Translations under genes and position numbers: made by a program
Source of the DNA: Synergistota bacterium
GTDB taxonomy: Bacteria > Synergistota > GBS-1
Direction: 5' to 3'
NCBI GenBank assembly: GCA_025060595.1
Contig: JANXBX010000005.1
Span: forward strand, 62,001 to 126,000
Length of the DNA stretch: 64,000 nt
Shown here: one piece after another, positions 1-7,695 of the stretch
How positions within the stretch are numbered: the first letter of the stretch is position 1
Layout of the letters: every line of letters begins with the position of its first letter
The notes under the pieces: generated by a model
Databases searched by the model: none
Told to the model about the DNA's origin: nothing
The model's input: only the letters and a program-made list of their open reading frames with translations

Positions 1-1246
1 GGCTATTATAGGTGAGTTTGATTTGCTCTTTGCTGATATAGGAGATGAGCAGAGCATAGCTCAAAATCTTTCTACTTTTTCCTCTCATATTGGGCCTATA
101 TCCGAAGTTTTACCTAAGATAACCTCAAGATCTCTTTTGCTTCTTGATGAGCTCGGGGCAGGTACCGATCCTCAAGAGGGTGCTGCCTTAGCTATGGCGA
201 TATTGAAATATATAAAAGGGAAGAAAGCCAAGGCTATAATCACGACTCACTATCCGGCTTTAAAGTATTATGCCATAAGAGAAGAAGATGTAGAAAACGC
301 CTCTGTAGAATTTGATATAGAAACTCTTAGACCTACTTATAGGCTATTTATAGGTATCCCTGGTGCGAGTAATGCTATAGCTATAGCGAGAAGGCTCGGT
401 ATGATAGAGGAGGTCTTAGAAGAAGCTTCTAGGCTTATCTCCTATGAAGATGAAAAGATAGAGGAAGTTATAAGGGAGCTTCATGTCAAGATGTCAAATT
501 GTTCTTTATTGGAAAGTAAGCTTAAGGAGGAGTTAAAGAAAGCTCAGGAGTTGAGGGAAAAGTATGAAAAGAAACTCGAAACCATCCGTGAGAAAGAGGA
601 AAAAATTTTAGCCTCAGCTAAGCTTAAAGCGAACAGGATGTTGAAAGATGCTGAAAGGGAGCTAAAGGGTATACTAGAAGATGCCAGAGCTGATATCAGA
701 AGTTATGCTGAAGCTAAGGGAAAACTTAAGGAATTGTCCAAGGAAATAGGTGAAGAAGTGGCTCCCCTATTTGAGCCTTTAAAGAGCGTTACCTTTTTAA
801 AGGTTGGGGATAGGGTTTATGTTCCTAAGTTTGGGAAATGGGGGGAAGTTGAGGAAATTTTCCCTGAGGAGGAAGAAGTGGCTCTTCGAATGGGCTACTT
901 TAGGGTTTTTGTTTCTAAAGATGAAATAAGTGGTGAGGGGATTTCCCAGCTGGAAGAATCAGGTATTAAAGAGGAGGTTAGCTATGAAATTGGAGATGTT
1001 CCTTATGAGTTTTCTATAAGAAAGAAGAAGTTTGAAGAAGCAAAAGAGGAATTGTTGAGGTTCCTTGATAGAGCTTTTCTTAAGGGATATCCCCAGGTTA
1101 AAATAGTTCATGGAAAAGGGGAAGGTATATTGCGTAAGATGGTTTGGGACCTGCTTAAAGAGATTCCTTATGTTAAGAGCTTTAGGTTTGGTGAGGAGGC
1201 CGAAGGGGGACAAGGGGTTACAGTGGTTTGCTTCGAAAGGGGATGA
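1..1246 (+). CDS. mutS2: MutS2 endonuclease, C-terminal part (5' end outside window)
   Basis: The reading frame is open from base 2, so the N-terminal part lies upstream. What remains starts just before the ABC-ATPase signature region (FADIGDEQSIAQNLSTFSSH) and includes a Walker B segment (LLLLDELGAGTDP). A long charged coiled coil follows (about residues 130-240 of the visible part), then a KOW-like linker and a C-terminal Smr domain with HGKGEGILRKMV. MutS2 proteins bind branched DNA or collided ribosomes, and the Smr domain is the nuclease module in family members. The usual LDLRG-type motif at the start of Smr is degenerate here (YEFSIRKKK), which may affect nuclease activity. It overlaps the next gene by about 19 bases, so the two are probably co-transcribed. 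Identity is secure; activity is not. Confidence 0.93.
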   Translation, partial: AIIGEFDLLFADIGDEQSIAQNLSTFSSHIGPISEVLPKITSRSLLLLDELGAGTDPQEGAALAMAILKYIKGKKAKAIITTHYPALKYYAIREEDVENASVEFDIETLRPTYRLFIGIPGASNAIAIARRLGMIEEVLEEASRLISYEDEKIEEVIRELHVKMSNCSLLESKLKEELKKAQELREKYEKKLETIREKEEKILASAKLKANRMLKDAERELKGILEDARADIRSYAEAKGKLKELSKEIGEEVAPLFEPLKSVTFLKVGDRVYVPKFGKWGEVEEIFPEEEEVALRMGYFRVFVSKDEISGEGISQLEESGIKEEVSYEIGDVPYEFSIRKKKFEEAKEELLRFLDRAFLKGYPQVKIVHGKGEGILRKMVWDLLKEIPYVKSFRFGEEAEGGQGVTVVCFERG

Positions 1247-3408
1247 AGTTTAAATATATGAGGAAAAAACAGTTAAAAAAAGAAGATATCTTTGCTTTAG
1301 ATATAGGGACGAGGACCGTTGTAGGACTTGTAGTTGAACCTTTAGATGAGGGGCTTAAGGTTAAGCATCTTGCTTTTGAAGAACATAGAACACGTTCTAT
1401 GTTAGACGGCCAAATACATGATGTAACTCAAGTCTCAAAAGTAGTTTCCCGTGTTAAGGAGATCCTTGAGAATGAATATGGAAGCAAGCTTAGCGAGGTA
1501 AGCGTTGCAGTAGCTGGAAGAGCTTTAAGAACCATGAGGGGAAGTGCTGAGTTCCCTGTGGATATATTAAAAGATGTGGAAGAGGAAATAGTCAGGGAGC
1601 TTGAGCTTCAGGCTCTTCAAAATGCATTAAGAAGACTTAGAGAGGAGTCTTTTTCAAAGGAGGAGTTCCATTGTGTAGGCTATAGCGTGGTTAAATATAC
1701 ACTAGATGGGGATCCAATTAGGAATTTAGTGGGGCAGAGAGGAAGACGTATAGGAGTTGAGGTTCTTGCAACATTTCTCCCTCGGGTAGTGCTTGATAGT
1801 ATGCTTTCCGTTTTAAGGAGGACGGACCTTAAACTTTCGAGTATAACTCTTGAACCTATAGCTGCTATAGAGGTTGTAGTTCCTCCAGACATGAGAATGC
1901 TTAATTTAGCTTTAGTTGATGTTGGAGCTGGAACGATGGATATAGCCATAACAAAGGACGGAGCTGTTGTGGCATATGGTATGGTTCCTGTTGCAGGGGA
2001 TGAAATAACGGAAAAACTCTGTGAAAAGTATCTTCTTGATTTTAATATAGCTGAGAAAGTAAAGAGGTCATTAAGCGAGGAAGTTCCATTTGTAGAGTTT
2101 GAGGATATATTAGGAAACTATTATAAGGTTGAAAGGGAGGAGTTGATAAAGGTTGTAGAGCCGGAGGTCGAGAGGCATGCAAAGCTCCTTTCTGAGAAGA
2201 TATTAGAGCTTAACTCTTCTCCTCCACAGGCAGTGATATGCGTTGGAGGAGGAAGTAAGATACCACTATTTGACCTTAAAGTAGCAAGCTTTCTCGGGAT
2301 AGAGAGAAACAGAGTTAGAGTTAGAGGGGCAGAATTTCTTAAAGGTGTGGAAGATTTAACTGGTAAGCTAAAGGGACCAGAGATGGTCACTCCTTTGGGA
2401 ATAGCTCTTGTGGCTAGGAGAGGGGGAGGGTTCAAGTTTATAGATGTGTGGGTAAACGATGAGATGCTTAGGCTTGTCTCCTTAACTGGAGAACTCAAGG
2501 TTTTAGACGCCTTAATACCTATGGGAATAACTCAAGAGGAATTAAGACCGCGTCCCGGGATGTCCCTTACTGTTGAGGTCAACGGTGAGATAAAAATTAT
2601 AAGAGGAGAACTAGGGGAGCCGGCTAAGATATTAGTTAATGGGGAAGAAGCAACTTTAGATTATCCTATAAGACATGGAGACAGAATAGTAGTTAAAAGA
2701 GCTCGTCCGGGGAGAGCGGCTTTTGCATCCGTTAAAGATGTTGTAGGAGAATTGGTTTCTCTTAAACTATTTATAAATGGTAAGATGGTGGAATTTTTCC
2801 CTGAAGTTTACGTAGATGGGAAAAAGCTTCCTTTGAAAGCACCTCTTTACGATAGAGCTAAAATAGAAATCCTTCAGGTTAAAACAGTAAAGGAAGCTTT
2901 AAAGAGAGCTGGAGTACTTCCTATGCCTCATGAGATTAAAGTGTCTCTTAATGGGGAGGAAAGGGTACTGCCCTTATGGGATGGGAAGGTTCTTCTTAAT
3001 GGCAACGAGGCCTCTTTAGAAACCCCTGTTAAAGATGGTGATAGGATAGATTTGCTTAATTTAAGAGAGGTTTCTTACAGAATTAGAGATATTGTTTCTG
3101 AACCTGAGTTGAAAAAGATAAGAGTTTACGTTAATGGTAAGCCTCTTGAGATTACCTGGGGAGGAGTGGTTATTTCCTTAGATGGAAGAATTGTCTCTTT
3201 AGATGAAGCTCTATATGATGGTGCTAAAATAGAAGTTAAGGAGATTTATGGTGATTCTCCTATGCTTTCACATATATTTAGATACTATCCTGTTGATGAG
3301 GTATTAAAAGGTAAAAAGGGTTACGTAAAAATGAGAGTCAATGGTGAAGAGGCAGGTTTTACAACCCCAATAAAAGATGGAGATAAAATAGAGGTTTTCG
3401 TTGAGTGA
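1228..3408 (+). CDS. FtsA-like actin-fold ATPase with C-terminal beta-grasp repeats
   Basis: The first 420 residues look like the FtsA/PilM actin-Hsp70 superfamily. There is a phosphate-1 loop (ALDIGTRTVVGLV), an SHS2-like region (VAVAGRALRTM), a phosphate-2 motif (VDVGAGTMDIAI) and an adenosine motif (VICVGGGSKIP). The remaining 300 residues hold about five units with the pattern VNG...PIxDGDxI, for example at residues 445-485 and 700-726, resembling ThiS/MoaD or SLBB-type beta-grasp folds. No membrane helix is seen, and the amphipathic C-terminal helix of true FtsA is absent. The function is therefore not simply FtsA; a polymerising or scaffold role is inference. The TTG at 1228 was chosen because AAGGGG lies 10 bases upstream; ATGs at 1243 and 1258 are poorly spaced. 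The downstream gene begins 13 bases after the stop. Confidence 0.75.
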   Translation: MLRKGMKFKYMRKKQLKKEDIFALDIGTRTVVGLVVEPLDEGLKVKHLAFEEHRTRSMLDGQIHDVTQVSKVVSRVKEILENEYGSKLSEVSVAVAGRALRTMRGSAEFPVDILKDVEEEIVRELELQALQNALRRLREESFSKEEFHCVGYSVVKYTLDGDPIRNLVGQRGRRIGVEVLATFLPRVVLDSMLSVLRRTDLKLSSITLEPIAAIEVVVPPDMRMLNLALVDVGAGTMDIAITKDGAVVAYGMVPVAGDEITEKLCEKYLLDFNIAEKVKRSLSEEVPFVEFEDILGNYYKVEREELIKVVEPEVERHAKLLSEKILELNSSPPQAVICVGGGSKIPLFDLKVASFLGIERNRVRVRGAEFLKGVEDLTGKLKGPEMVTPLGIALVARRGGGFKFIDVWVNDEMLRLVSLTGELKVLDALIPMGITQEELRPRPGMSLTVEVNGEIKIIRGELGEPAKILVNGEEATLDYPIRHGDRIVVKRARPGRAAFASVKDVVGELVSLKLFINGKMVEFFPEVYVDGKKLPLKAPLYDRAKIEILQVKTVKEALKRAGVLPMPHEIKVSLNGEERVLPLWDGKVLLNGNEASLETPVKDGDRIDLLNLREVSYRIRDIVSEPELKKIRVYVNGKPLEITWGGVVISLDGRIVSLDEALYDGAKIEVKEIYGDSPMLSHIFRYYPVDEVLKGKKGYVKMRVNGEEAGFTTPIKDGDKIEVFVE

Positions 3409-3421
3409 GGAGTGAAGTTAG

Positions 3422-6031
3422 TTGTTACTTGCTAAGCTGGGTAAATATAGGATAATCTCTTGGCTTGGTGGAGGGGCTTTTGGTGATGTATACCTTGCTG
3501 AGGATACCCTAATTGGGAAGAACTTTGCGATTAAAGTTTCAAAGCTTAAGGAGAAAGATATAAAGGTTTTAAAAAGTGAAGCACAAATTTTAGCTTCCCT
3601 TGACCATCCAAATATAGCTCGTTTTTATAACCTCGATATAATAGAAGGGAAGCTGGTTCTTGTTATAGAGTATGTAGAGGGCGATTCTTTAAGAAGCTTA
3701 TTAGAGTATCGAAGGATTAAGATTGAAGAGATTCCTCAGATGTTCTTTCCTGTTTTAGATGCTCTTAGTTATGCTCACTCTAACGGAGTAGTTCACAGGG
3801 ATATTAAACCTGAGAATATACTTATATCCAAAGATGGTTCGGTTAAGCTTGTTGATTTTGGCTTAGGAGCTTTCATAAGAGCTGGGAGCGTTAAAGCTAC
3901 AGCTGCTGGTACCCCAGTTTATATGGCTCCTGAAAGCTGGAGTGGGGTTTTTCTGCCATCAAGCGATATATATTCTCTTGGAGTAGTTATATACGAATCC
4001 CTTACCGGGAAAAACCCATTCGATGGTGATACTCTTGAGGAAATAAGGAAAAAGGTTTTCGAGGTAGAGCCTAAACCTTTAGACTTTTATTTACCTTCTG
4101 CTTCTCAGGAGCTAAGCGGTGTTTTGTCTAAGGCTCTTTCTAAGAAGATAGAATTTAGATATGCAGATGCCCTATCTTTCAAGGAAGCTCTTTCCAGGGC
4201 CCTTAAGCTCGATAGATCAGTTGAGGTTATCACTACTAAAAAGAGTTATTTTTCCACTGTTGAGCTTCAGCTTACCCCCTGTCAGCATGATGTAGTTTTC
4301 TCACCTGCGAAAAGGATACTTCTTGTAGGTGGAGCTGGAACAGGGAAAACCACTACTCTTCTTTACAGGCTTTACAAAAAGTTGATGGAAGGGAAAGATC
4401 CATCCACATTTTTAGTTTTATCTTTTACAAAAAAGGCTGTTTTGGACTTAAGGGAAAGGCTTTCTCGCTTGTTAGGGAAAGATCCTAGGGATCTTTGGAT
4501 AGAGACATTTCATGGGGCTATTTACAGGATATTGAAAAGGGAGGCTGAAAGGATAGGCTTCTCGCAGGATTTTTCTCTGGTTTCAGACTCCTTTCCAATT
4601 TTTAAAGAAGCTACTGAAGGAATAGAAGCTCCCCTTCTTAATAGAATATTCAGTGAGATTTCCGTATTGAGATCTAAGCTTATATCTCCAGAAGAATCGT
4701 TAAGAACTTATAAATTTCCTTGGCATAAGAAGGTATCCGAGCTTTATTTTAAGTTTAGCGAGCTAAAGAAAAAGAAAAATATTATGGATTTCGATGACCT
4801 TATTTTTTATGGGGTTAAATTACTTGAAGAGGATGACCTAAGGGAGATTTACTCTGGTAGGTTTAAATTTATCTTTGTTGATGAGCTTCAGGATTTAAAT
4901 GAGGCTCAGTATCGTTTTATTAAGCTTCTCTCTTCTGATGATAGCGAGCTCTTTCTCACAGGGGACGCTACTCAGTCGATTTATCGTTGGCGAGGGGCTA
5001 TACCGAACATAATTAATAGGGCTGAGGAGGAGCTTCGCTTAAAGAGATATGAGCTTACACATAGTTTTAGGTTGCCCAAGAGGATATTAAGTTTGGCTTC
5101 TTCATTAATGATTAAAGAAGGTATAGACCTATCCAACATAGTGAGCTTAAGGGGAGAGGGTAAAGTTGAGCTCTACATTGCTAAAGATGAGGCCGATGAG
5201 GCGAGATTTGTTGTTCAGAAAGTTAAAGAGCTTTCTTTATCAAGAAAGCTTTCCTCTATAGGAATATTTTATAGATTCAATCATCAATCCAGGATAGTAG
5301 AGGAACTTTTAGCTCAATTACGTTTACCTTATAGGATTGTGGGCGGATCTAGGTTTTATGAAAGAGAAGAAGTAAAGATGGTCGTGTCTTATTTAAGAGG
5401 GCTTTTAGAGAGGGATTTTGAGGCTATTGGTCGTTTCTTTTCTTGGATACTAGGCTTTAAAAAAAGTAGATTTAAAGCCTCAACTGAAGGGCTTTTTCTC
5501 GAAGAAGGAAGTTTCTCAAAGAGGAAAAAGGCGGAGAGGCTCCTAGATTTTCTAAAAAGCTTTCTTGAGAGTGGAAAATTAACCGTAGAAGAGCTTCTAA
5601 GGATACCTTTGGAGATAGCTGAGGTCTTTAAAAGAAGAGAAAAGGGATGGGTAAGCTATAGGGATGGGTTTCTTGAGCTTTTGAAATTAGCTTCGTCTTT
5701 TGATGAGGGAAGCTTAAAGGATTTTTTAAATCATATTTCGCTTATGGAAGAGATGGGCCTCGGTAGCAAGGGAGAAGCCTTAAACCTTTTAACTTTTCAC
5801 TCTGCGAAGGGACTTGAATTCGATGTAGTATTTATAACTGGACTTTATGATGGGAATGTTCCATATTTTGCGAGTTTAGCAAGATTGGAGGAGTTAGAGG
5901 AGGAGCGAAGGTTACTTTTTGTTGCTTTAACAAGAGCGACGGAGCATCTTTATCTTTCGTATCCTCGGAGAGTGGATGGAAAAGGCGCAGAGCCATCCCG
6001 ATTCTTACTTGAGATGATTGGTATGCTATAA
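3422..6031 (+). CDS. Ser/Thr protein kinase fused to a UvrD/PcrA-type helicase
   Basis: One uninterrupted 869-residue frame joins two complete enzymes. Residues 9-265 are a Hanks-type kinase: glycine loop GGGAFG (16-21), Lys38, Glu53, HRDIKPEN (125-132), DFG (145-147) and APE (169-171). Residues 285-869 are a superfamily 1A helicase: Walker A GGAGTGKTTT (about 303), motif Ia SFTKKAV, TFHG, motif II DELQD (about 487), motif III GDATQSIYRWRGA, motif IV HSFRLPKRI, motif V TFHSAKGLEFD and motif VI VALTRATEHL. All catalytic residues I can check are present in both halves. The likely role is DNA unwinding or repair coupled to phosphorylation; partners and substrates are unknown. The TTG start has GAGGAG 9 bases upstream. 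It lies between the FtsA-like gene and cheW. Each domain call is very secure; the fused function is inference. Confidence 0.93.
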   Translation: MLLAKLGKYRIISWLGGGAFGDVYLAEDTLIGKNFAIKVSKLKEKDIKVLKSEAQILASLDHPNIARFYNLDIIEGKLVLVIEYVEGDSLRSLLEYRRIKIEEIPQMFFPVLDALSYAHSNGVVHRDIKPENILISKDGSVKLVDFGLGAFIRAGSVKATAAGTPVYMAPESWSGVFLPSSDIYSLGVVIYESLTGKNPFDGDTLEEIRKKVFEVEPKPLDFYLPSASQELSGVLSKALSKKIEFRYADALSFKEALSRALKLDRSVEVITTKKSYFSTVELQLTPCQHDVVFSPAKRILLVGGAGTGKTTTLLYRLYKKLMEGKDPSTFLVLSFTKKAVLDLRERLSRLLGKDPRDLWIETFHGAIYRILKREAERIGFSQDFSLVSDSFPIFKEATEGIEAPLLNRIFSEISVLRSKLISPEESLRTYKFPWHKKVSELYFKFSELKKKKNIMDFDDLIFYGVKLLEEDDLREIYSGRFKFIFVDELQDLNEAQYRFIKLLSSDDSELFLTGDATQSIYRWRGAIPNIINRAEEELRLKRYELTHSFRLPKRILSLASSLMIKEGIDLSNIVSLRGEGKVELYIAKDEADEARFVVQKVKELSLSRKLSSIGIFYRFNHQSRIVEELLAQLRLPYRIVGGSRFYEREEVKMVVSYLRGLLERDFEAIGRFFSWILGFKKSRFKASTEGLFLEEGSFSKRKKAERLLDFLKSFLESGKLTVEELLRIPLEIAEVFKRREKGWVSYRDGFLELLKLASSFDEGSLKDFLNHISLMEEMGLGSKGEALNLLTFHSAKGLEFDVVFITGLYDGNVPYFASLARLEELEEERRLLFVALTRATEHLYLSYPRRVDGKGAEPSRFLLEMIGML

Positions 6032-6037
6032 TATAAT
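6009..6037 (+). promoter_or_regulatory. Promoter for cheW and the HD-GYP gene
   Basis: TTGAGA at 6009-6014 and TATAAT at 6032-6037 are separated by 17 bases. The site lies across the last codons and stop of the kinase-helicase gene and about 30 bases before the cheW start. It suggests that cheW and the following gene have their own sigma70-type promoter. Confidence 0.7.
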
Positions 6038-6067
6038 TGTTTAAAACTTTTATAAGGAGGAATGACA

Positions 6068-6529
6068 ATGGAAGAGTTACAACTTGTTGTTTTTAGGCTT
6101 GGTAAGGAGGAATATGGGGTAGATATAGCTAAGGTGCAAGAGATAGTTAGAATTCAGGAGATAACTCGTATACCTCAGGCGCCGTCTTTTGTTGAGGGGA
6201 TAGTGAATTTAAGAGGCAAAATAATACCAATAGTGGATCTTAAGAAAAGATTTAGTTTGGAAGGAGAGGAAATTTCAGAAAAGGAAAAGAGAGTTATAGT
6301 TGTTAACGTTAGTAATCAAACTATTGGTATAGTTGTGGATAGCGTTTCTGAGATAATAAGGATTCCAAAAGAGGATGTGGAGCCGCCACCTCCTATTGTT
6401 GCTGGAATTGAAGCTGCATATATAGAAGGGGTTGGAAAGATAGATAAAAGGTTAATAATACTTTTGAATATAGAAAAGATCCTGACTGAACGAGAGAAGG
6501 AAGAAATTAAGACTATGGGACTCTCTTAG
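6068..6529 (+). CDS. cheW: CheW chemotaxis coupling protein
   Basis: A single CheW domain of about 153 residues with typical segments: YGVDIAKVQEIVRIQEITR near the N-terminus, then FVEGIVNLRGKIIPIVDLKK and VDSVSEIIRI. CheW links chemoreceptors to the CheA kinase under the inner membrane. No cheA, cheY or methylation genes are nearby, so it is an orphan here; a chemoreceptor gene sits at 24.3-26.4 kb. Of two in-frame ATGs at 6062 and 6068, the second is chosen because AAGGAGG ends 7 bases before it, while the first leaves only 1 base. Confidence 0.95.
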   Translation: MEELQLVVFRLGKEEYGVDIAKVQEIVRIQEITRIPQAPSFVEGIVNLRGKIIPIVDLKKRFSLEGEEISEKEKRVIVVNVSNQTIGIVVDSVSEIIRIPKEDVEPPPPIVAGIEAAYIEGVGKIDKRLIILLNIEKILTEREKEEIKTMGLS

Positions 6530-6555
6530 ATATCCTTTGGGAAGGAAGAGAGTTT

Positions 6556-7695
6556 TTGAAAGTTAGGATTAAAAAAAGCATTTTGGATTTGCAACCTGGA
6601 GATGTAATAGGTGTAGATGTTTTTGCTCCGGGAAAGGCTAGGGTATTACTTGTGCCTAAAGGATGGAAGATTGAGAGTGAGGAAGAGTGTGAAAATTTAA
6701 AAGTTAAACTCGCAAAATTTGGTATTGAAGATGTAGTAATTGAATCTGCTGAGTTAGAGGAAGGGATTCCATCAATAGCTAACATTAGAGAAAAAGCTCT
6801 CTCTCTTTTTCCTGTGATAAGCGAAGAGGCTAGAAGTAGAGCTTTGGATGCTGTTAAGAGGGTTGCTATTCTTGGAAGGATTGATATGAGAGAAATAGAG
6901 GAAGCTGTCGATAGAATAGTGGATGAAGTAGTGGAGAAGAGAGAGGTTGTTTTTAGTCTTTATGCTCTTAGAAATTATGATGATTATACCTTTGTTCACT
7001 CAGTTAATGTGGCCATGCTTACTGCCTTATTTGGTTTAGATTTTAACTATAGTAGGGATGAGATCAGGGTTCTTACAAAGGGTGCTATACTTCACGATTT
7101 AGGTAAGCTTAAGATATCCAATAGCATTATTAATAAACCTGGTCCCCTAACTCCTGAGGAGTTTGTAGAAATAAAGAAACATCCTATATACGGTGTAGAG
7201 ATGACTTTATCTTCAGGTGAGACGAACGAAGATATACTTTCTATAATAGCTCAGCATCATGAGTGGTTTTCAGGAAAGGGTTATCCTCGTGGTTTAACCG
7301 GTGAGAAAATAAGTTTTATGGCTCGTATTGTTTCTGTAATCGATGTATTTGATGCTTTGACTACTGATAGGGCTTACAAACCTAAAATGCTTTCCTATGA
7401 AGCTGTGAGCAAGATGCTTCATGAGGGAGCTGCTCACTTTGATCCTAGGATATTAAGTAAATTTATAACAAGGTTCGGGATATATCCTTTAGGAAGTCTC
7501 GTTAAGTTAAGTGATGGGAGAATAGGAGTTGTTAGTAAGATTAATCCCATTTCTCCAATTCGCCCCGTAGTAAAGATTTTATATGACGAGTTTGGTTTAG
7601 AGAGAAGTGAACCTGATGAAGTAGATCTCTTTACCTCGGATGTTTTCATAACTGAGGTTCTTGATGACCTTTCCAAAAGCTTACTCTATAAGTAA
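6556..7695 (+). CDS. HD-GYP domain protein, probable c-di-GMP phosphodiesterase
   Basis: The C-terminal two thirds is an HD-GYP domain: HSVNVAMLTALFG, ILHDLGKLKI (about residue 176), HPIYGVEM, then HHEWFSGKGYPRGL (about 234) and DVFDALTTDRAYKP. The metal-binding His/Asp residues and the GYP triad are intact, so hydrolysis of c-di-GMP is expected from family knowledge. The first 100 residues resemble the N-terminal domain often found before HD-GYP, with LQPGDVIGVDVF. No receiver domain or membrane segment is present. It starts at a TTG 27 bases after cheW and shares its promoter. Its last 15 bases overlap the convergent rnr gene. Confidence 0.92.
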   Translation: MKVRIKKSILDLQPGDVIGVDVFAPGKARVLLVPKGWKIESEEECENLKVKLAKFGIEDVVIESAELEEGIPSIANIREKALSLFPVISEEARSRALDAVKRVAILGRIDMREIEEAVDRIVDEVVEKREVVFSLYALRNYDDYTFVHSVNVAMLTALFGLDFNYSRDEIRVLTKGAILHDLGKLKISNSIINKPGPLTPEEFVEIKKHPIYGVEMTLSSGETNEDILSIIAQHHEWFSGKGYPRGLTGEKISFMARIVSVIDVFDALTTDRAYKPKMLSYEAVSKMLHEGAAHFDPRILSKFITRFGIYPLGSLVKLSDGRIGVVSKINPISPIRPVVKILYDEFGLERSEPDEVDLFTSDVFITEVLDDLSKSLLYK

